A stretch of 64,000 bases of DNA from NCBI GenBank assembly GCA_002118135.1, contig BDIU01000313.1, positions 62,001 to 126,000 of the forward strand, read 5' to 3'. The notes beneath the pieces were generated by a model. The model was not told where the DNA came from, made no database searches, and worked only from the letters and a program-made list of their open reading frames with translations. The position numbers and the translations under genes were made by a program. Below are positions 47,587 to 60,600 of this stretch, piece after piece (position 1 is the first letter of the stretch; each line of letters opens with the position of its first letter). This DNA is from Trebouxia sp. TZW2008 (Eukaryota > Chlorophyta > Trebouxiophyceae > Trebouxiales > Trebouxiaceae).

Positions 47587-47925
47587 ATGCTCAGAAATGT
47601 GCAGCGCCAACTGGTACATCAGAAGTCTGCCTGGCCCTCACCCACCGCTTTCTCCTTGTTGCGAGCCTTCGCAACTGAAACAGAGTCTGCCATACAAGAC
47701 AAGCTGCAAAGCGCCTTGACGGTCCAAGACGTTGATGTCAGAGACACCAGCGGGGGCTGCGGGACGATGTTTGAGATCAGAGTGGTTGCAGAGGAGTTCA
47801 GAAACAAAAGCATCGTACAACAGCACAAAGCTGTTACTAAAGCATTGAAAGAGGACATCTCTCAGTGGCATGGCTTTACATTAATTACTTCAGCACCTAG
47901 CAGCAGCAGTGGCAGCAAGAGCTAA
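47587..47925 (+). CDS. Mitochondrial BolA-like protein (BOLA3 type)
   Basis: Intronless 112-aa gene, notable in this intron-rich window. The first 30 or so residues are basic and free of acidic residues (MLRNVQRQLVHQ..., LLRAFA), consistent with a mitochondrial presequence. The BolA domain follows: SALTVQDVDVRDTSGGCGTM, FEIRVVAEEFRNKSIVQQHK, AVTKALKEDI and HGFTLITS. The SGGCG signature is the BOLA3 form; these proteins work with monothiol glutaredoxins in late Fe-S cluster delivery. The tail is Ser-rich. Start ATG and stop are clear. Confidence 0.93.
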   Translation: MLRNVQRQLVHQKSAWPSPTAFSLLRAFATETESAIQDKLQSALTVQDVDVRDTSGGCGTMFEIRVVAEEFRNKSIVQQHKAVTKALKEDISQWHGFTLITSAPSSSSGSKS

Positions 47926-48860
47926 CAGGCAACAGCTAACAGGCTGTCTTCATGTATACAAGCGATTGCCCATAGCTATACAGCCTTTGCACACATGTGC
48001 AGGAACTCTGCCCTATTGCTACGCATCTGGTTCACAGACGGCTCGAGGCTGCAGCAACTTCTATGTGAAGACACAGACACCTAAACAAAACAGATGCGCA
48101 GGAAGAGCATACTCATTTGGTTTCAGCAATGCAAGCTAATGCATCATCATTCTAATGGGCTAAGGACTTGGAGAGCATCACGTTTCCAGATGCGCTGCAA
48201 GTGTCTCACAGTCTTTGAAATGTAGCATCAGCAGGCAGACTGCAAATCTGTGTGTCCTACACCAGCTTAAGTGTGCTGACCGCTGCAATTGTCAATGGCA
48301 TCACTTGGTCAGAGCAGTCAAGTCACAGCGCGTGCCTCACCATCATTAACCAGGGCTTAGGGACACCAGGGCTTTTGCAAATTGTGAAAATACTTAGGTC
48401 GAAAATCTGTTGACCACTGCCATGTATCCTCAGACAGTCTGACATGCATGTGGCACATATGTGGTAGTTGAGTAATTTTCCACTTTGCTTGTTTGGAACA
48501 GCTTTGCGCTCAAAAAGCCTTGCTTGTCAATTTTTGTCAAATTTGCTGCGTCATAGCAGGACCTCATCAAACTTGATGTTTGTAGTAAACATGAATAATT
48601 GCATGAGCATTTGTAATTATAAATCAGTTGCAACTTTGCAATGCTATTTGCCAAAGGTAATGTTGTAAGGCCTTGCGCTAGGGCAGACCATCTGCAACAA
48701 TGACAGGTTGGCCAGTCCAGGGAGCCATGCAATCAATGTCTCAACAATGCATTCTGGGCATTTGCTTTAGAATGGCTATAAATGTGCAGAGCGGCTTGAA
48801 GACATTTCACTCTGATACTTTCAGCACTCCAACACCTTATAGCACTTTGATCCCTGTGAC
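47926..48860. other. Region with no recognised gene
   Basis: Includes the presumed BolA 3' UTR. No frame longer than about 100 codons and no motif was recognised on either strand. Confidence 0.4.
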
Positions 48861-49241
48861 TTGCTTTTGGTCGACCATAGCCAGCTGGCGTTTTGCTTTG
48901 CGCATCAGATGCTCAATGAGCTGATAGTTCTTGCGATCTACCCCTCGATACCTGGCATGCATGCAAGGCGGTCGGTAACAGGGCTTCATGCCGATCTGGT
49001 GCACAAGGATATGTTGTACCTGTCAAATTCTGCCCTGGCAATCTTGGTGATTGACTCGGCCTGCGAGCCTTTGCCACGAGCTGTCCTGAGCACAGTCCGA
49101 TACAGTGACAGCACCTGTCTCTGCAGAACAGCGCACCTGACTCAGGGGTTGCTCAACATCAACATGCCCTTGATTATCGTGCACACCTGCAGTCCAGAGA
49201 GTCTTGGTGCTGGGCTCATCTACGCCGCGAAAAGCCGATGA
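48861..49241 (+). CDS. Unrecognised ORF, possibly the terminal exon of an unidentified gene
   Basis: An open frame of 126 codons (first codon TTG, so it does not start here) ends in TGA at 49241. It contains hydrophobic and polar alternations such as ALAILVIDSACEPLP and LLNINMPLIIVHTCSPES. I do not recognise it and could not find exons upstream that join it. A competing minus-strand frame at 49469-49302 (55 codons, ATG) lies just beyond, so gene boundaries here are uncertain. Confidence 0.3.
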   Translation: MLLVDHSQLAFCFAHQMLNELIVLAIYPSIPGMHARRSVTGLHADLVHKDMLYLSNSALAILVIDSACEPLPRAVLSTVRYSDSTCLCRTAHLTQGLLNINMPLIIVHTCSPESLGAGLIYAAKSR

Positions 49242-49484
49242 ACCAGTCAAACGACCATGTTGTCCACGATGTGCAATGGCGTTATCATGGTACGTTACGT
49301 CTCAGCGTAACGCTTGCGTTACGATTTCTTGGAAACCGCCAGGAGATGTGCAGTCCTCGGAGTAGCCATTGTAAAGCCAGGCGCGGATGACATTTTGCCC
49401 GCCCGCGATGGCAAAGGCGTGCATAAGTCGTGGCGTGAGCACGGATTTGGGCTGAGCCGCTGACTCCATCAAGCTTGCAGCACG

Positions 49485-51183
49485 ATGCCTAGTAACTTTA
49501 TTGTCGACGTCAGACTCAAAGAGAATGAGACGGTACGGCTCTTATGTGCCTTGCGCATTGCAGCAACTGGACAGAGACAAGTCTCACTTGTCTGCATGTC
49601 CGCCATTCTGGTTTTGCTCCTTGCGGTTGCTTGTTGACAAGCCGACACCTTGCCTTCAAGCTGCGCTGTTATGCAGCTGGTCGGACAAGTCTTGCAGCTT
49701 CCGGTCGTGCGAGATGCTGGGCTCGGCAAGCTTCATCAAAGAACCGCTCAGACCTTGCAGACCGCTAGTGAAGCATCAGGAACAGATTTACCACCTGCTG
49801 GCAGCTCTTTGCTGCAGTTCTTGACACAAGCTGGCAAGTTCTTTGGGAAAGACCCCACAAAGTGGGAAGCTGTTGGCCAGGGCAAGGTACACAACGAAAG
49901 TTTCAGAAAACCATGTACTGCTGTTACCTGCTGTGCACTGGCCACGAGCAATGTCTCGCAGGTGTCAGATTGACGCACAACTGATGCTGTGTTTGTGCTT
50001 TTGGAACTGTGAGCTCAGAAGAGGCTTGACTTTTATGTTCTGAACATAGCTGAACTCTTCTTTCCAGTCTGGAGTCTGGGCTTGATTTTGTCAAGTGGCA
50101 GAAACCTGAGCTCAAAGCTTTTGCGCTGTGGCTTAACAGGTGGAAGTGTCTGAAGATGAGAGTACAGGCAAGCGAACGATCAAGACAACCAGCATATGCT
50201 GGGGCAACAAGCTGAGCCTTTTAGTCAATACCCCTTTCTTTGACCCCCGCCTGCCCCCCAACCCCAATGACCCAGACTTGGACTTTTCCCACGCTCAGGT
50301 TGAGCTCAACACTGAGGCAGATTGGCAGAAGGTACATCAACCAGTCAAGCAAACAACCAATACGTAAATTGCATCTTCTCTTGCATCACAGAAACTCAAC
50401 AAGGGGCTATGCAGGCAATGCCAAACAAAAAGTATCTCTCAAATATTGCTGTCTTGGTACATATGCTGTGACATGTTCATCCATGCAGGCCTCTCATGGC
50501 CCTGATGATGTGCAGCTTTGCAGTCTGTAAGCATTGTCAATCACAGTGCTTTTGTCATTGAGGCTTTGATAGCAGAGATTGGTGCCTTGTCTTGTAGTCA
50601 GCTCTTGCTGTTGGCATTGTCAGCCTGCAACAATGCTGCTGGCAATCATGCTGCCTGCGTTTGAACCAATGCAATGCTCAGACACGTGTGCCTACGTCGC
50701 TGTGCATCCCTAAACTGTTTGGCAAATCTGTTTTACAGCCTTTACCTGGGTTGCTGGGCTAGGAAGAAAGCATACCCCAGCTGCAGTGCTTTCTCTGTAT
50801 AACTCGATGTAAGGACAACTTTCTTGTTACAAAAGCAGTTGTCACAAAGTGAAATCACTCAATATAAGGACATTTTTGCTGTAAGGACAAGGCAATTGAA
50901 AAGCAAGCACTGGCTTGACTGCAGTGATATCTCTGAGTCAGGACAATTTGATGTAAGGATATTTTTCTTGGCTACAAAAGCAGTTGTTACAAAGAGAAGT
51001 CACTGTAACAGACTGTGATATTCTTTTGTGCAGTTCACAGCTGATCAGCCGTGGAGTCCAACGCTCCGAAGGCACAAGGTGGGCTGCCTGCTAAAGGCCA
51101 AGCTTCTGACAGGGGTCACAGAACTGCAAATGGAGGTATCACTGCTGCCCTCATTCTCTACATTTCAGCAGGGGGATCATTGA
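49485..51183 (+). CDS. Uncharacterised protein, four-exon model
   Basis: Exons 49485-49532, 49677-49886, 50140-50331 and 51034-51183 join in phase, giving about 199 aa. The family is unknown to me. The third exon is beta-rich (GKRTIKTTSICWGNKLSLLV) and contains the Pro/Asp-rich NTPFFDPRLPPNPNDPDLDF. The last exon continues with KVGCLLKAKLLTGVTELQME, again strand-like. The first exon (ATG 49485) is the weakest part. The 700-bp last intron contains a diverged direct repeat (about 50813-50870 and 50945-51008, sharing acaaaagcagttgt). Confidence 0.5.
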
Positions 51184-51690
51184 TACTGCCGGTGATTGCC
51201 ACATATGCTTTGCGTGTTCACGTTCCTTGTAGTCGGTAGTGGTGAGTGAGCGGATTACAAGTGAGCAAACCGTCAGCGTTCCATTACTGGCACGAGCTTT
51301 GAGCCAACCTCCCTGATGCTCACATAGCTTGTGGGACGGGACCTGTGCACAAGTGATGTTTGCATGCTGTCGCTTTTGCTGTGCTGAGTGCTCATGTCAG
51401 CAGTGCCGAGCAACGCGTTCCATGCATCTGCATGCATACTTGACTGAGAGTCATATAATATTTGCTGGAATCAAATAGTACCCTGATGCAAATGCTGCTG
51501 GTGGATTTTTACCTGTAATAGATGTTGCAGGACAAGCACTGTAATGTCAAAAGCTGCTGACACACTACACAATACCATCTTCCCTTATAACAGGCGTTTT
51601 GGCTGAGGCACAATGGTGTTGAAAACTTCTCACACATCTCAGTTCAGCCATGATAGCTGTCTCCAACAGAGCTGTGATGTTGATTTGCAG
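51184..51690. other. Gap before the armadillo-repeat gene
   Basis: No clear gene. An ATG at 51613 is in frame with the first armadillo exon, with no stop between, so the gene could start here without a splice at 51690. Confidence 0.4.
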
Positions 51691-54600
51691 GGCGCTCATG
51701 GCTTGTGGGAGCTGTCAGTGAACAAGACGCATCACGCCGACATGGTGGAGGATCTGATAGAGGCTTTGGTCGCTCAGCTAGCTTCCCCAGACCTGCAGGT
51801 GTGACCTGTCTGTGAAGCCTAGGGGACTTGGCCTCAATGTTGTTTCTGATCTCATGGTAGAGTTCATGTCCTTGGTTCTTCACTTGACGCATCATGTACC
51901 GAACTGACCCATCGTGGGACAAACAAGCAGAAGCTGTATTCTATTGCGCACCATGTAAGGAATAAGTACAAAACCATCAACAGCTTTGCCAAATGTTTTG
52001 TAGGTGGTTCAAGCAGCTGCTGCAGCAGTCTGGGGTTGTGCCACATCAAGCCGCACGCGCCGCATGTTGACAGAAAACGGCGCAGTGCAGTCTCTATTGA
52101 CAATGCTGCAAAACACTCTGGTCATGGATGCCCCCAATGGGGCGGTCCCAGGTGCCCTACAACAAGACGGGGCAGATGCTGGGCCGCAGCAAACACAGCG
52201 TGATCAGCTTCAGGTGCGCATATTCAAATTAAAAGCTCTGTCCTCTGTAACTGAATCTTGTTGTCTGCAAAGGTTCAGAGGACGCTTTGCTGCTGCAATC
52301 ACTGCTTTGAGACAGCAGGTCAACAAAGTCATTTTGCAACACTGCCTGTGACCGGATGCATTTGCAGCCAAGTACGTTGGCACTCTTACGGTCAAGCAAT
52401 TCTTGACCCGCATAATCGGATTGTCAGATGATCATGAGTAGATATCAACATTCATTGCAGGGCTTTCTGCTGGGTGCCCTGTCAGTGCTGCTAGTGGACG
52501 GGGCCTGTCGCGCTCCTCTTCTTCAGGCTGAGCCAGGGTTGGCAACCCTAATCAAGCTGTGCAGCCGGCTGCCAGGGTACGGCCAACCCTGGCATGGGGA
52601 GCGCAGAACCCTAGCCGCCAGAACGCTTTGCAGCTGCATCCAGCGTGACAGTCATGTCAGGAGAAGCCTCATCACCTCAGGTTTGTGTGTTTTCTGTAAC
52701 ATATGTGACAAGCAATTATACGCCTCAGCTGAACATTTAGTTACTTCCAAGGCTGGATGCAATTGAATTGGTGCTGGTGCATTCTGTGCTGTGTCTCGAG
52801 TTGCTGCTGGCAGTCATGAGCGACATTGCACAGGCAATGATACAAAAGGGCATCACCTCAGGTTCTAGTCACCCCTTCATCTCTAAGCTGCATGTTTGCA
52901 ATGCATTGATGCAACACCTGCTGTTTGCATGACTCAGAATGCTTGAGTGTCCCTTGACATAAGATCCAATCAACAGGCAGCAGCAGCATGGCGGCACAGC
53001 AGTGTGCTCCTGCATGAATTTGGTTCATGTTCAGGGGCTGTTGCGTCGAAGGCTCCCTGCTTGCCATCATGGCCAAGGCTGATGACACAGTTGACAACCA
53101 GTAGCAGCACAGCAGGACCACATAGTGCATCTTGCCCATCATTATCATAGCATGTCAGTCACACTCCTTTAGTCTGCAGGCTCTCTCCTGTCATTGTTCT
53201 GCTTGTCATCTGATGATGCTGACAGGCCTGAATGCTGCAGGCTCTCTGCCTGCCATCATGACCCTGGTGGCAAAGACACATGTGACAAGCAGCAGCAGAA
53301 GGGCGACACAGCAGTGTTGTTTTGCACGCCTTTTGTTTACGACAAACCTGATGGGTGATTGCTTTGCAGGCTCTCTGCCTGCCATCATGGCTCTGATGGC
53401 TAAGGCTGATGACACAATTGACGAGCAGCAGCAGCAGGGCAACACAGCAGTGTGCAGCTTACCCTGCCCAATCACAATCATTTCTAAACAGCTATCGTTC
53501 TGCAGGTTCTCTACCTGCTATCACGGCTCTGATGGCTAAGGCTGATGACACAGTCAACAAGCAGCAGCAGCAGGGCGACGCAGCAGTGTGTGTCTGCATG
53601 CATCTTGTTTGCCACAAACCTCGGAAGTGACTGCTTTGCAGGCTCTCTGCCTGCCATCATGGCTCTGATGGCCAAGGCCGACAACACAGTTGACAAGCAG
53701 CAACAGCAGGGCGACACAGCGGTGTGCTTCTGCATGGCGGCTGCTCTGGCAGGGCTGATTCTTGATGAAGAGGCCATGGACGCTGTTGTGCAGCGGCATG
53801 AGGCGGCGCCCATGTTTGACAACTGCCTGCTGCTGCTGGCGCGAACCCTGGAGTCACTTGAGCCAGGTGCCCAGGTGGGTGAATTTTGATCCGCCAAATT
53901 GCATTCTTGGTTCATGCGCCACAGAGGCTCATCACTGCACCAGCGTCAGCAGCCGTATGAAGGCTAGTGGCCATCAGTGCCTCTCAGCATGTGCTGCATG
54001 GCTGCTAAGGTTTGTGTTGATCTGGCATGGTAGCCTGACTTGTTGAACCAGAGCACTGGGTTGGTAACATGAGGTGTAAGCTGCTGACACATCTTCCTTT
54101 TGCTGCGTACAACTTGGGCAGTATCAAACACGATACATTGTACTGATTGATTGACCTGTCGCAGAATGCACAACACTGACTGCTGCTGCAGGAGCTGACA
54201 GACCGTGACACAGCGGTGAAGTTGGCTGAGGCGGCGGGGCAGGCAGTGTGGGGGTCAGCCTACCATACCATCATCACCCCAGGGGGGATCAAGCCCCACC
54301 ACCTTGCCATTCTCAGCCGCATGTCCCTGCATACCGTTGAGTAAGCCCACTGCTTACAACAGTCAGGAGGCTACACTGCTTACAAGAGTCACAACAACAC
54401 ACTGCTTGCGACAATCACAACAGGACCAAATGTGCATATGTTTGTGGGTCGGCCTACAACACTATCATCACCCCAGGGGAGTTGAAGCCCCACCACCTTG
54501 CCATACTCAGCCGCATGTCCCTGCATACCGTTGAGTAAGCCCACTGCTTACAACAGTCAGGAGGCTACACTGCTTACAAGAGTCACAACAACCCACTGCT

Positions 54601-57600
54601 TGCGACAATCACAACAGGACCAAGTGTGCATATGTTTGTGGGTCGGCCTACAACACTATCATCACCCCAGGGGAGTTCAAGCCCAATCACCTTGCCATAC
54701 TCAGCCGCATGTCCCTGCATACCGTTGAGCAAGCCTTGCAATAGTCACAAGAATAAACCGATTGTATGTGTCTGTGTCTGAGGCTCAGGCTGCCATATGG
54801 TGATCATCTGGGTGGGGATTAAGCCCCATCACCTTGCCATCAGCCGCGTGTCACTGCGCACCATTGAGTACGTGCTGTGCTGTGCTGTGCTGTGCTGTGC
54901 TGTGCTGTGCTGTGCTGTGCTGTGCTGTGCTGCATAAACAGGGATGTGCCGCTGGGCAAGGTGGCTCACTGCCCGGCAGCTACCTTGGCCACCCTTGTAT
55001 GTGACCCAGCCACAGCTGAGCTGGCCATGCTGTGCAGCCTCCAAAAAGTCTGTGACTTCTGAATCAGCAGCATGCTGTGTTGTTCTGCAGCTCATTTTGA
55101 ATCAGCATCATGCTGTGCTGTGCTGTGCCGCAGGAACAGGCATGTGCCGCTGGGCAAGGTGGCCCACTGCCTGGCAGCTACCCTGGCCACCCTTGCATCG
55201 GATCCAGCCACCGCTCAGCTGGCCATGCAACCTGGCAGTAGTGTGGTGACTGCCCTTCTGCAGCTCATCACCACCAGCGATGATGATGCTTTTGCTGGTA
55301 GGTCAATCAAGCTTTGTTGTCCTGTTTGATGTCCATTGTCACATCATCTGTGTGAACAAGTATGTACACATATTGGAGTTCTGTGAAGCAGCTGTTGCTT
55401 GATCTCTGAGAGCTTGATGGGTTGCTCCATCATTGTAAGTTGCACCCAGCAAGCACGTTTGCACAATACTTTGCTTGTGACCTTTGTACAACTCTTCTGC
55501 AGCACCATCTCACAGGCTGACACCTGTCAAAGGGCATTGGCAATCTGCCCATAGATGCCCACCGCAAGCATGTAGCCAATGCATATAGTCTTCACATACA
55601 GTTGAGTTGTGTGAAACATGCATTGTTCAAGCAGCAACTCATGCCTTAGCATAAGGCTATTTCCACAATATGAGTCATCATGAACAATGTGACATCAAAT
55701 TGCTAGCAAGTCATATGCTTGAAATGGTTGGATATGCTTGCAAAACAAGTCGCGTGCAGGTGCATGCATGCAGATGCTGAGTAATGTGTGTTTGCACTTC
55801 CAGGTGCAGTCCATGTAAGAGCTGCTGCAGCAACAGCAATCACCTTCTTGGCTTGCCGCCCAACACTGGCAAAAGGGACTGACTGCATATGGGGGCCATA
55901 CAGGGAAGCCCTGCTGCAGTGATAGTATGCATACAGATGCTGAGTGATATGCATTTGCAACTGCAGGCGCGGGACATGTAAGAGCTGCTGCAGCAACAGC
56001 AATCGCCTTCTTGGCTTGCCACCCAACACGGGCAAAAGGGACTGACTGCATATGGGGCCATACCGAGAAGCCCTGCTGCAGTCCTAGCATGCATACAGAT
56101 GCTGAGTGATGTGTATTCGCAATCGCAGGTGCAGGCCATGTGAGAGCTGCTGCAGCAACAGCAATTGCCTTCTTGGCTTGCCACCCAATAGGGGCCAAAG
56201 GGGATGACTGCATGTGGGGGCCGTACCGAGAAGCCCTGCTGCAGGCAGGGGCACTCAGGGTGCTGCTGGAAGCTGCCCTGGCGCCTACTGAGGATGACAA
56301 CTGCCGGAAGGTTATAGAGAAGGCAGCAGCTGTTGGGGTCATGTATTTGTGCACAGTGGTAAGTCCCCCTTGCAATCCTGTGTATATTAGTGCCTTTGAG
56401 TACTTCCTCACCCATATGCATGTATGGGCATTCAGCAGTGGAAGTTGCAGGGCCTGGCAATCTTGCCTCACACCTGTGTGCAGCGGTAACTCTGTCAACT
56501 GGAATGAGCACAGTCACGTGCCAGCTTGCAGCTCTTCAGAACATGTACACTAGACATGATACTTGTTGTTTGGGAGGAGAGCCTTCTGGCTGATCCTGCC
56601 TGCGCACGCTGATTATTTGCCTTGAAGACATCATCTTGACCTCCTTCAAAAGTGTGCATGGCATGTTGAACTCGCAGACATCATACTCAAGATGCTGATT
56701 CCCAGTACGCTAATTCTCCTCATGATGGCATGGTGCAGGCTGCAGCGTTGGACAGTCAGTGTCTGGCAATGCTAGCGGAGGTGATGGGGCGTACAAGTCA
56801 GTTGGACACCATGGAGTACCTCATGGCAGGCATGTGGATCCTGCTGCGCACCCCCGCCAACCGAGCCCTCCTCTCCACCGCCTTTGACCCCAAAAAGGTC
56901 GCTGGCACCAGGTAACAGCTGTTTTTTTTTACTTTCTGTGCCTGTCCTTATGTCTTGAAAAACTTTTTAGGCTTATCATGATTATTTTGGCCATCCACTC
57001 CACCGCATGTGACTTAAAAAGGACTGCCGGCACCAGGACAAAACTCTGTGCTGTACATTCTTGTCTGCTTCTATGCTAGACTTGTTTGTGGGTTTCCCTA
57101 TTTGGTTTTGTGTATGTTTTGGCTTTAGATTTGACAGTGCATGGTTCTGTCCATTTGTGTAGATCTGGCAGCTTGTCAAGCTGCCAGCGCAAATGTCTTG
57201 TTTTGTGCATGGCGCAAACATGATGTGGTTGCAGCCGTGTCTGTATCGAAGGGCCTTCAGTCATATTGACAGCTGACTCACGCTCGCTGACTGCAGCCAA
57301 AAGTTTGTGTTCCGGTCCAAGATGAAGGATGCCATTGGGTTGCACGACCTCACAGTTTCCCGCACCACCAGTTCTGAGCCTGGCTTGTTATCACCCTCCA
57401 GGCGTACAAGTGAGTCCCTCCTGATTTGAACCCATGACCTGACTGTTCCTTGCAAAAGCAGTGCAGAGCCCAGCAACATGTCACCCTACAAATGCACAAG
57501 CGGTTTTTGATACTTTACAACCCATTACCTCACTGTCGTGCCACTGTTTCCTGCACTGATTGTTTCATCCACCAGTGCAGAGCCCGACGCACACATGAGT

Positions 57601-60600
57601 CCTTGGGCTCTTGAAATTTCAGTCTGTGTGTGCGAGCCCGTTCTGGACAGACTTGAGTTTGCATTCAATGACTCAGGAGCTGTGTTTGCCATGCAACATA
57701 TGCTGTACCGCAGCGTGCTTTAGTGTGGAGCAAAAGCAGGTTGTATGTTGTCGGACATGCTCTACTTTGAAGCTGTACTTTGCAATGTGTTGACCATGCT
57801 TGTGTAGGCATGCTGCAAGGTTTAGCGATGCATCTTCCTGTTTGTACTGAAGCTTGCTGCTGAATCTTTCTAGTGCTGGAACTGCATGCTGCGCATTCCT
57901 CATGTAGTACTCTTCTGAATGCACTCATTTGGTCTTGTCTGCCACAAGCATGCTGTTTGAGATCTGCTTAGCCCACAAACAGTGCTAGGCAACAAGCCTG
58001 CACTTGGCCCTGCAAGCCAAGGAATACCCGCTGATCTGCAAAGGCTGCAGGTTTCGTGCTTGCACAAGGCTATCACGAACTGCCTCAAGGCACTGGCTGT
58101 TTTAGCTGCAATTGATGTCAGGAATGTCATGAAGTGTTTGGTGTTTGCATTGCAAGCAGGAACTAGATAGATGAGAGTCCAACCAATGATTGATTGATTG
58201 TGCATTGCAGGCAGGGCAACAAAGAGCCCTAGAGCATCCAGCTATGGCGAGGACCCAAGGGCTGTGCCAGCCATTCCTGATCAGCTGAATGCCCTAGGCC
58301 TCACCTCAATCCCTGAAGATGGCCTCTCATCTCTAGGTGAGCTCAAATGTTGGATACAGTCCTGATCTGCTGTCACATGGCTGGTCAGAATGCAGAAGCC
58401 AGCCAAAAGATGCAAGAATGGCAGACCTGGGTACCACAAAGATCAGTGGATGAATGATTATCAGTAATGGAGGCCTAGGGTTGTTTTAATTCAAACGGCA
58501 TGATGCTTGCTGGTTGTATGTGCCTGCCCTTGAGTTCTGAATCCTGCAGTATCTCTTTGGCAGCAGGGCAAAGCAGGCCTATCACATCATCTGCCTCACA
58601 GCAGAAACAGCTCAAGTTTGTGCAAATATGAGCTGTGCAAAATCTGTTGCACAATCAAGCTGTGTGATACAGGCGTAAACCTAATGACATGGGTGAAGCC
58701 TTACGCAAACCTCAGCTGTGCAATGCAGAAGGGGCCCAGAATCCAGACTCGCAATTTGAGGGAGTTGCTCAGGAGGGTGAGAAGGTGCCTGAGTTTGATG
58801 CTGACTGGGGTTTGGAGACCCTGGTTCATGTGGGCGAGCACTGGATTGACAGCTTACTCAAGGTACACTTCACCTGCCCCTCCTTGGCTTGCATGTGCAT
58901 AAGACTATTATGTTCTTTATGTTCATTGTCACGCATCTGCAAAAGCCTTCACAGCCAATGCATAGAACTGATTACGATGACAGTATGCGCCTTGCATTCT
59001 CAGAAGCCAGTATGTATACATGGATGCGTCTCGTCTCCTACAGACTGCACGTTGACTTGATGTCTGCATGAGCCGCTTTTGAGTTACTGAGGCATCCATG
59101 TTCTTTGATTGAATGAAAGTTTGATTGAGTGGTATCGGGATGCAGGTGGGGCCAGATGGGGGCGACACCCCCCTGGTGAAGCTGTTTGAGTTCCTGGTGG
59201 CCTCCATGTGCCTGTTCCTCATCAGCGACAATGACCCTCTGGAGCCCCGCAAACATGAGGTTACCCTCCTCCCACTCAACTCCCCTGCCCGACCCGCCTC
59301 TTCCCCCCTCTCCCACCACACCCCCTTCTTTGCAGTCTCTGTCCTTCAGGCCGACCCCCTCTCCTGAGCTTTTACCCTTTCTACACGTCCTGTCAAGTTG
59401 CACCTTTTCCCCTTCTCCCATCCCGCCTCATTACCTTTACTTGCATCACCAGGATCTCATCTGCCCTAGGCTTGCCCCTGCCCCTGCACCTGCCCCTGCC
59501 CCTGCCCTTGCCCTTGCCCTTGCCCTTGCCCTTGCCCTTGCCCTTGCCCTTGCCCTTGCCCTTGCCTGCGCCTGCCCCTGCCCCTGCCCCAGCCCCTGTC
59601 CCTGCCCCTTCTAGCCTTATCTCCCCTAGTTGCATTGGGGTCAACCATTTGCTTGTGTTCTAGGCTCACAACCCCTTCCATGCACCAACCTGGATGTCTG
59701 TCTGTGCCAGGTGTATGAGGCCAGCCAGAGGCCAGGCACAGCCAGCAAGACTTGGTGGACTTTGCCTTTGGCACAGGCTCCCCACTCAGACACCCAGCTG
59801 TCACCCATTGTGGAGCGCAGTCTAGCAGTGCTCATCAAGCTGCTGCACTTGACCGACACCATCGCCTACAAGTGCATGACCCTGACTGCTGTCACCCTGT
59901 GGTAAGTCACAGCAACTTTGCAGCCCCAATAATGACTATGATACTCTTCAGCAACTGTGATCTGACTTTCATGTTGGTTGGCAACATATGCATGACCCTG
60001 AATGCTAGAACCATGTGGAGAGCCACAACAGTGGTGGAGCGCAGCCTGGCAGTGCTCATCAAGCTGCTGCACTTGACCAACACCATTGCGTACAAGTGCA
60101 TGACCCTGACTGCTGTCACCCTGTGGTAAGTCTCAGCAGTAGTGCAGCCCAGAGGGCGATGCCACCATACTGTCACACCTTTGCCTACAAGTGCATGACC
60201 TGTGATAAGTCACAGCAGTTGTGCAGCCTATCGGTGCTCATCAAGCTGCTGCACTTGACTGACACCATCGCCTACAAGTGCATGACCCTGACTGCTGTTA
60301 CCCTGTGGTAAGTAAGCCATTGTGTATCACTTCACTGACACGATTGCCTACAAGTGCATGATCTCAACAGCTGTCAGTCTTTGGTAGATCACAACAGTTG
60401 TGCAGCCTGGCAGTGCTTATCAAGCTGCTGCACTTGACTGGCACCATTGCGCACAAGTGCACAACCCTGACTGCTGCCACCCTGTGGTAAGTGGCAGCAA
60501 TCACTGTGTTTGGTTTGTCATTTCATCACTGACAGAAACAAACAGAAGGCAACCAAGATACACTGTGACAAGTGACAGCAACTGTTTTTGTGTCTATATG

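Noticed and set aside
55695..56498. Minus-strand ORF of 267 codons
   Set aside because: It is the antisense of three tandem copies of an ARM exon. The repeats keep the reverse frame open, and its three blocks are the reverse of the same unit. The plus strand has the conserved frame and splice sites.
58567..58618. Candidate extra ARM exon between 58336 and 58729
   Set aside because: It has an acceptor and a short open frame but breaks the phase. Direct joining of 58336 to 58729 is in phase.
59466..59804. Gly-Lys and Leu-Ala repeat proteins on both strands
   Set aside because: Products of the CCTTGC hexamer satellite; a repeat whose unit is a multiple of three stays open in several frames.
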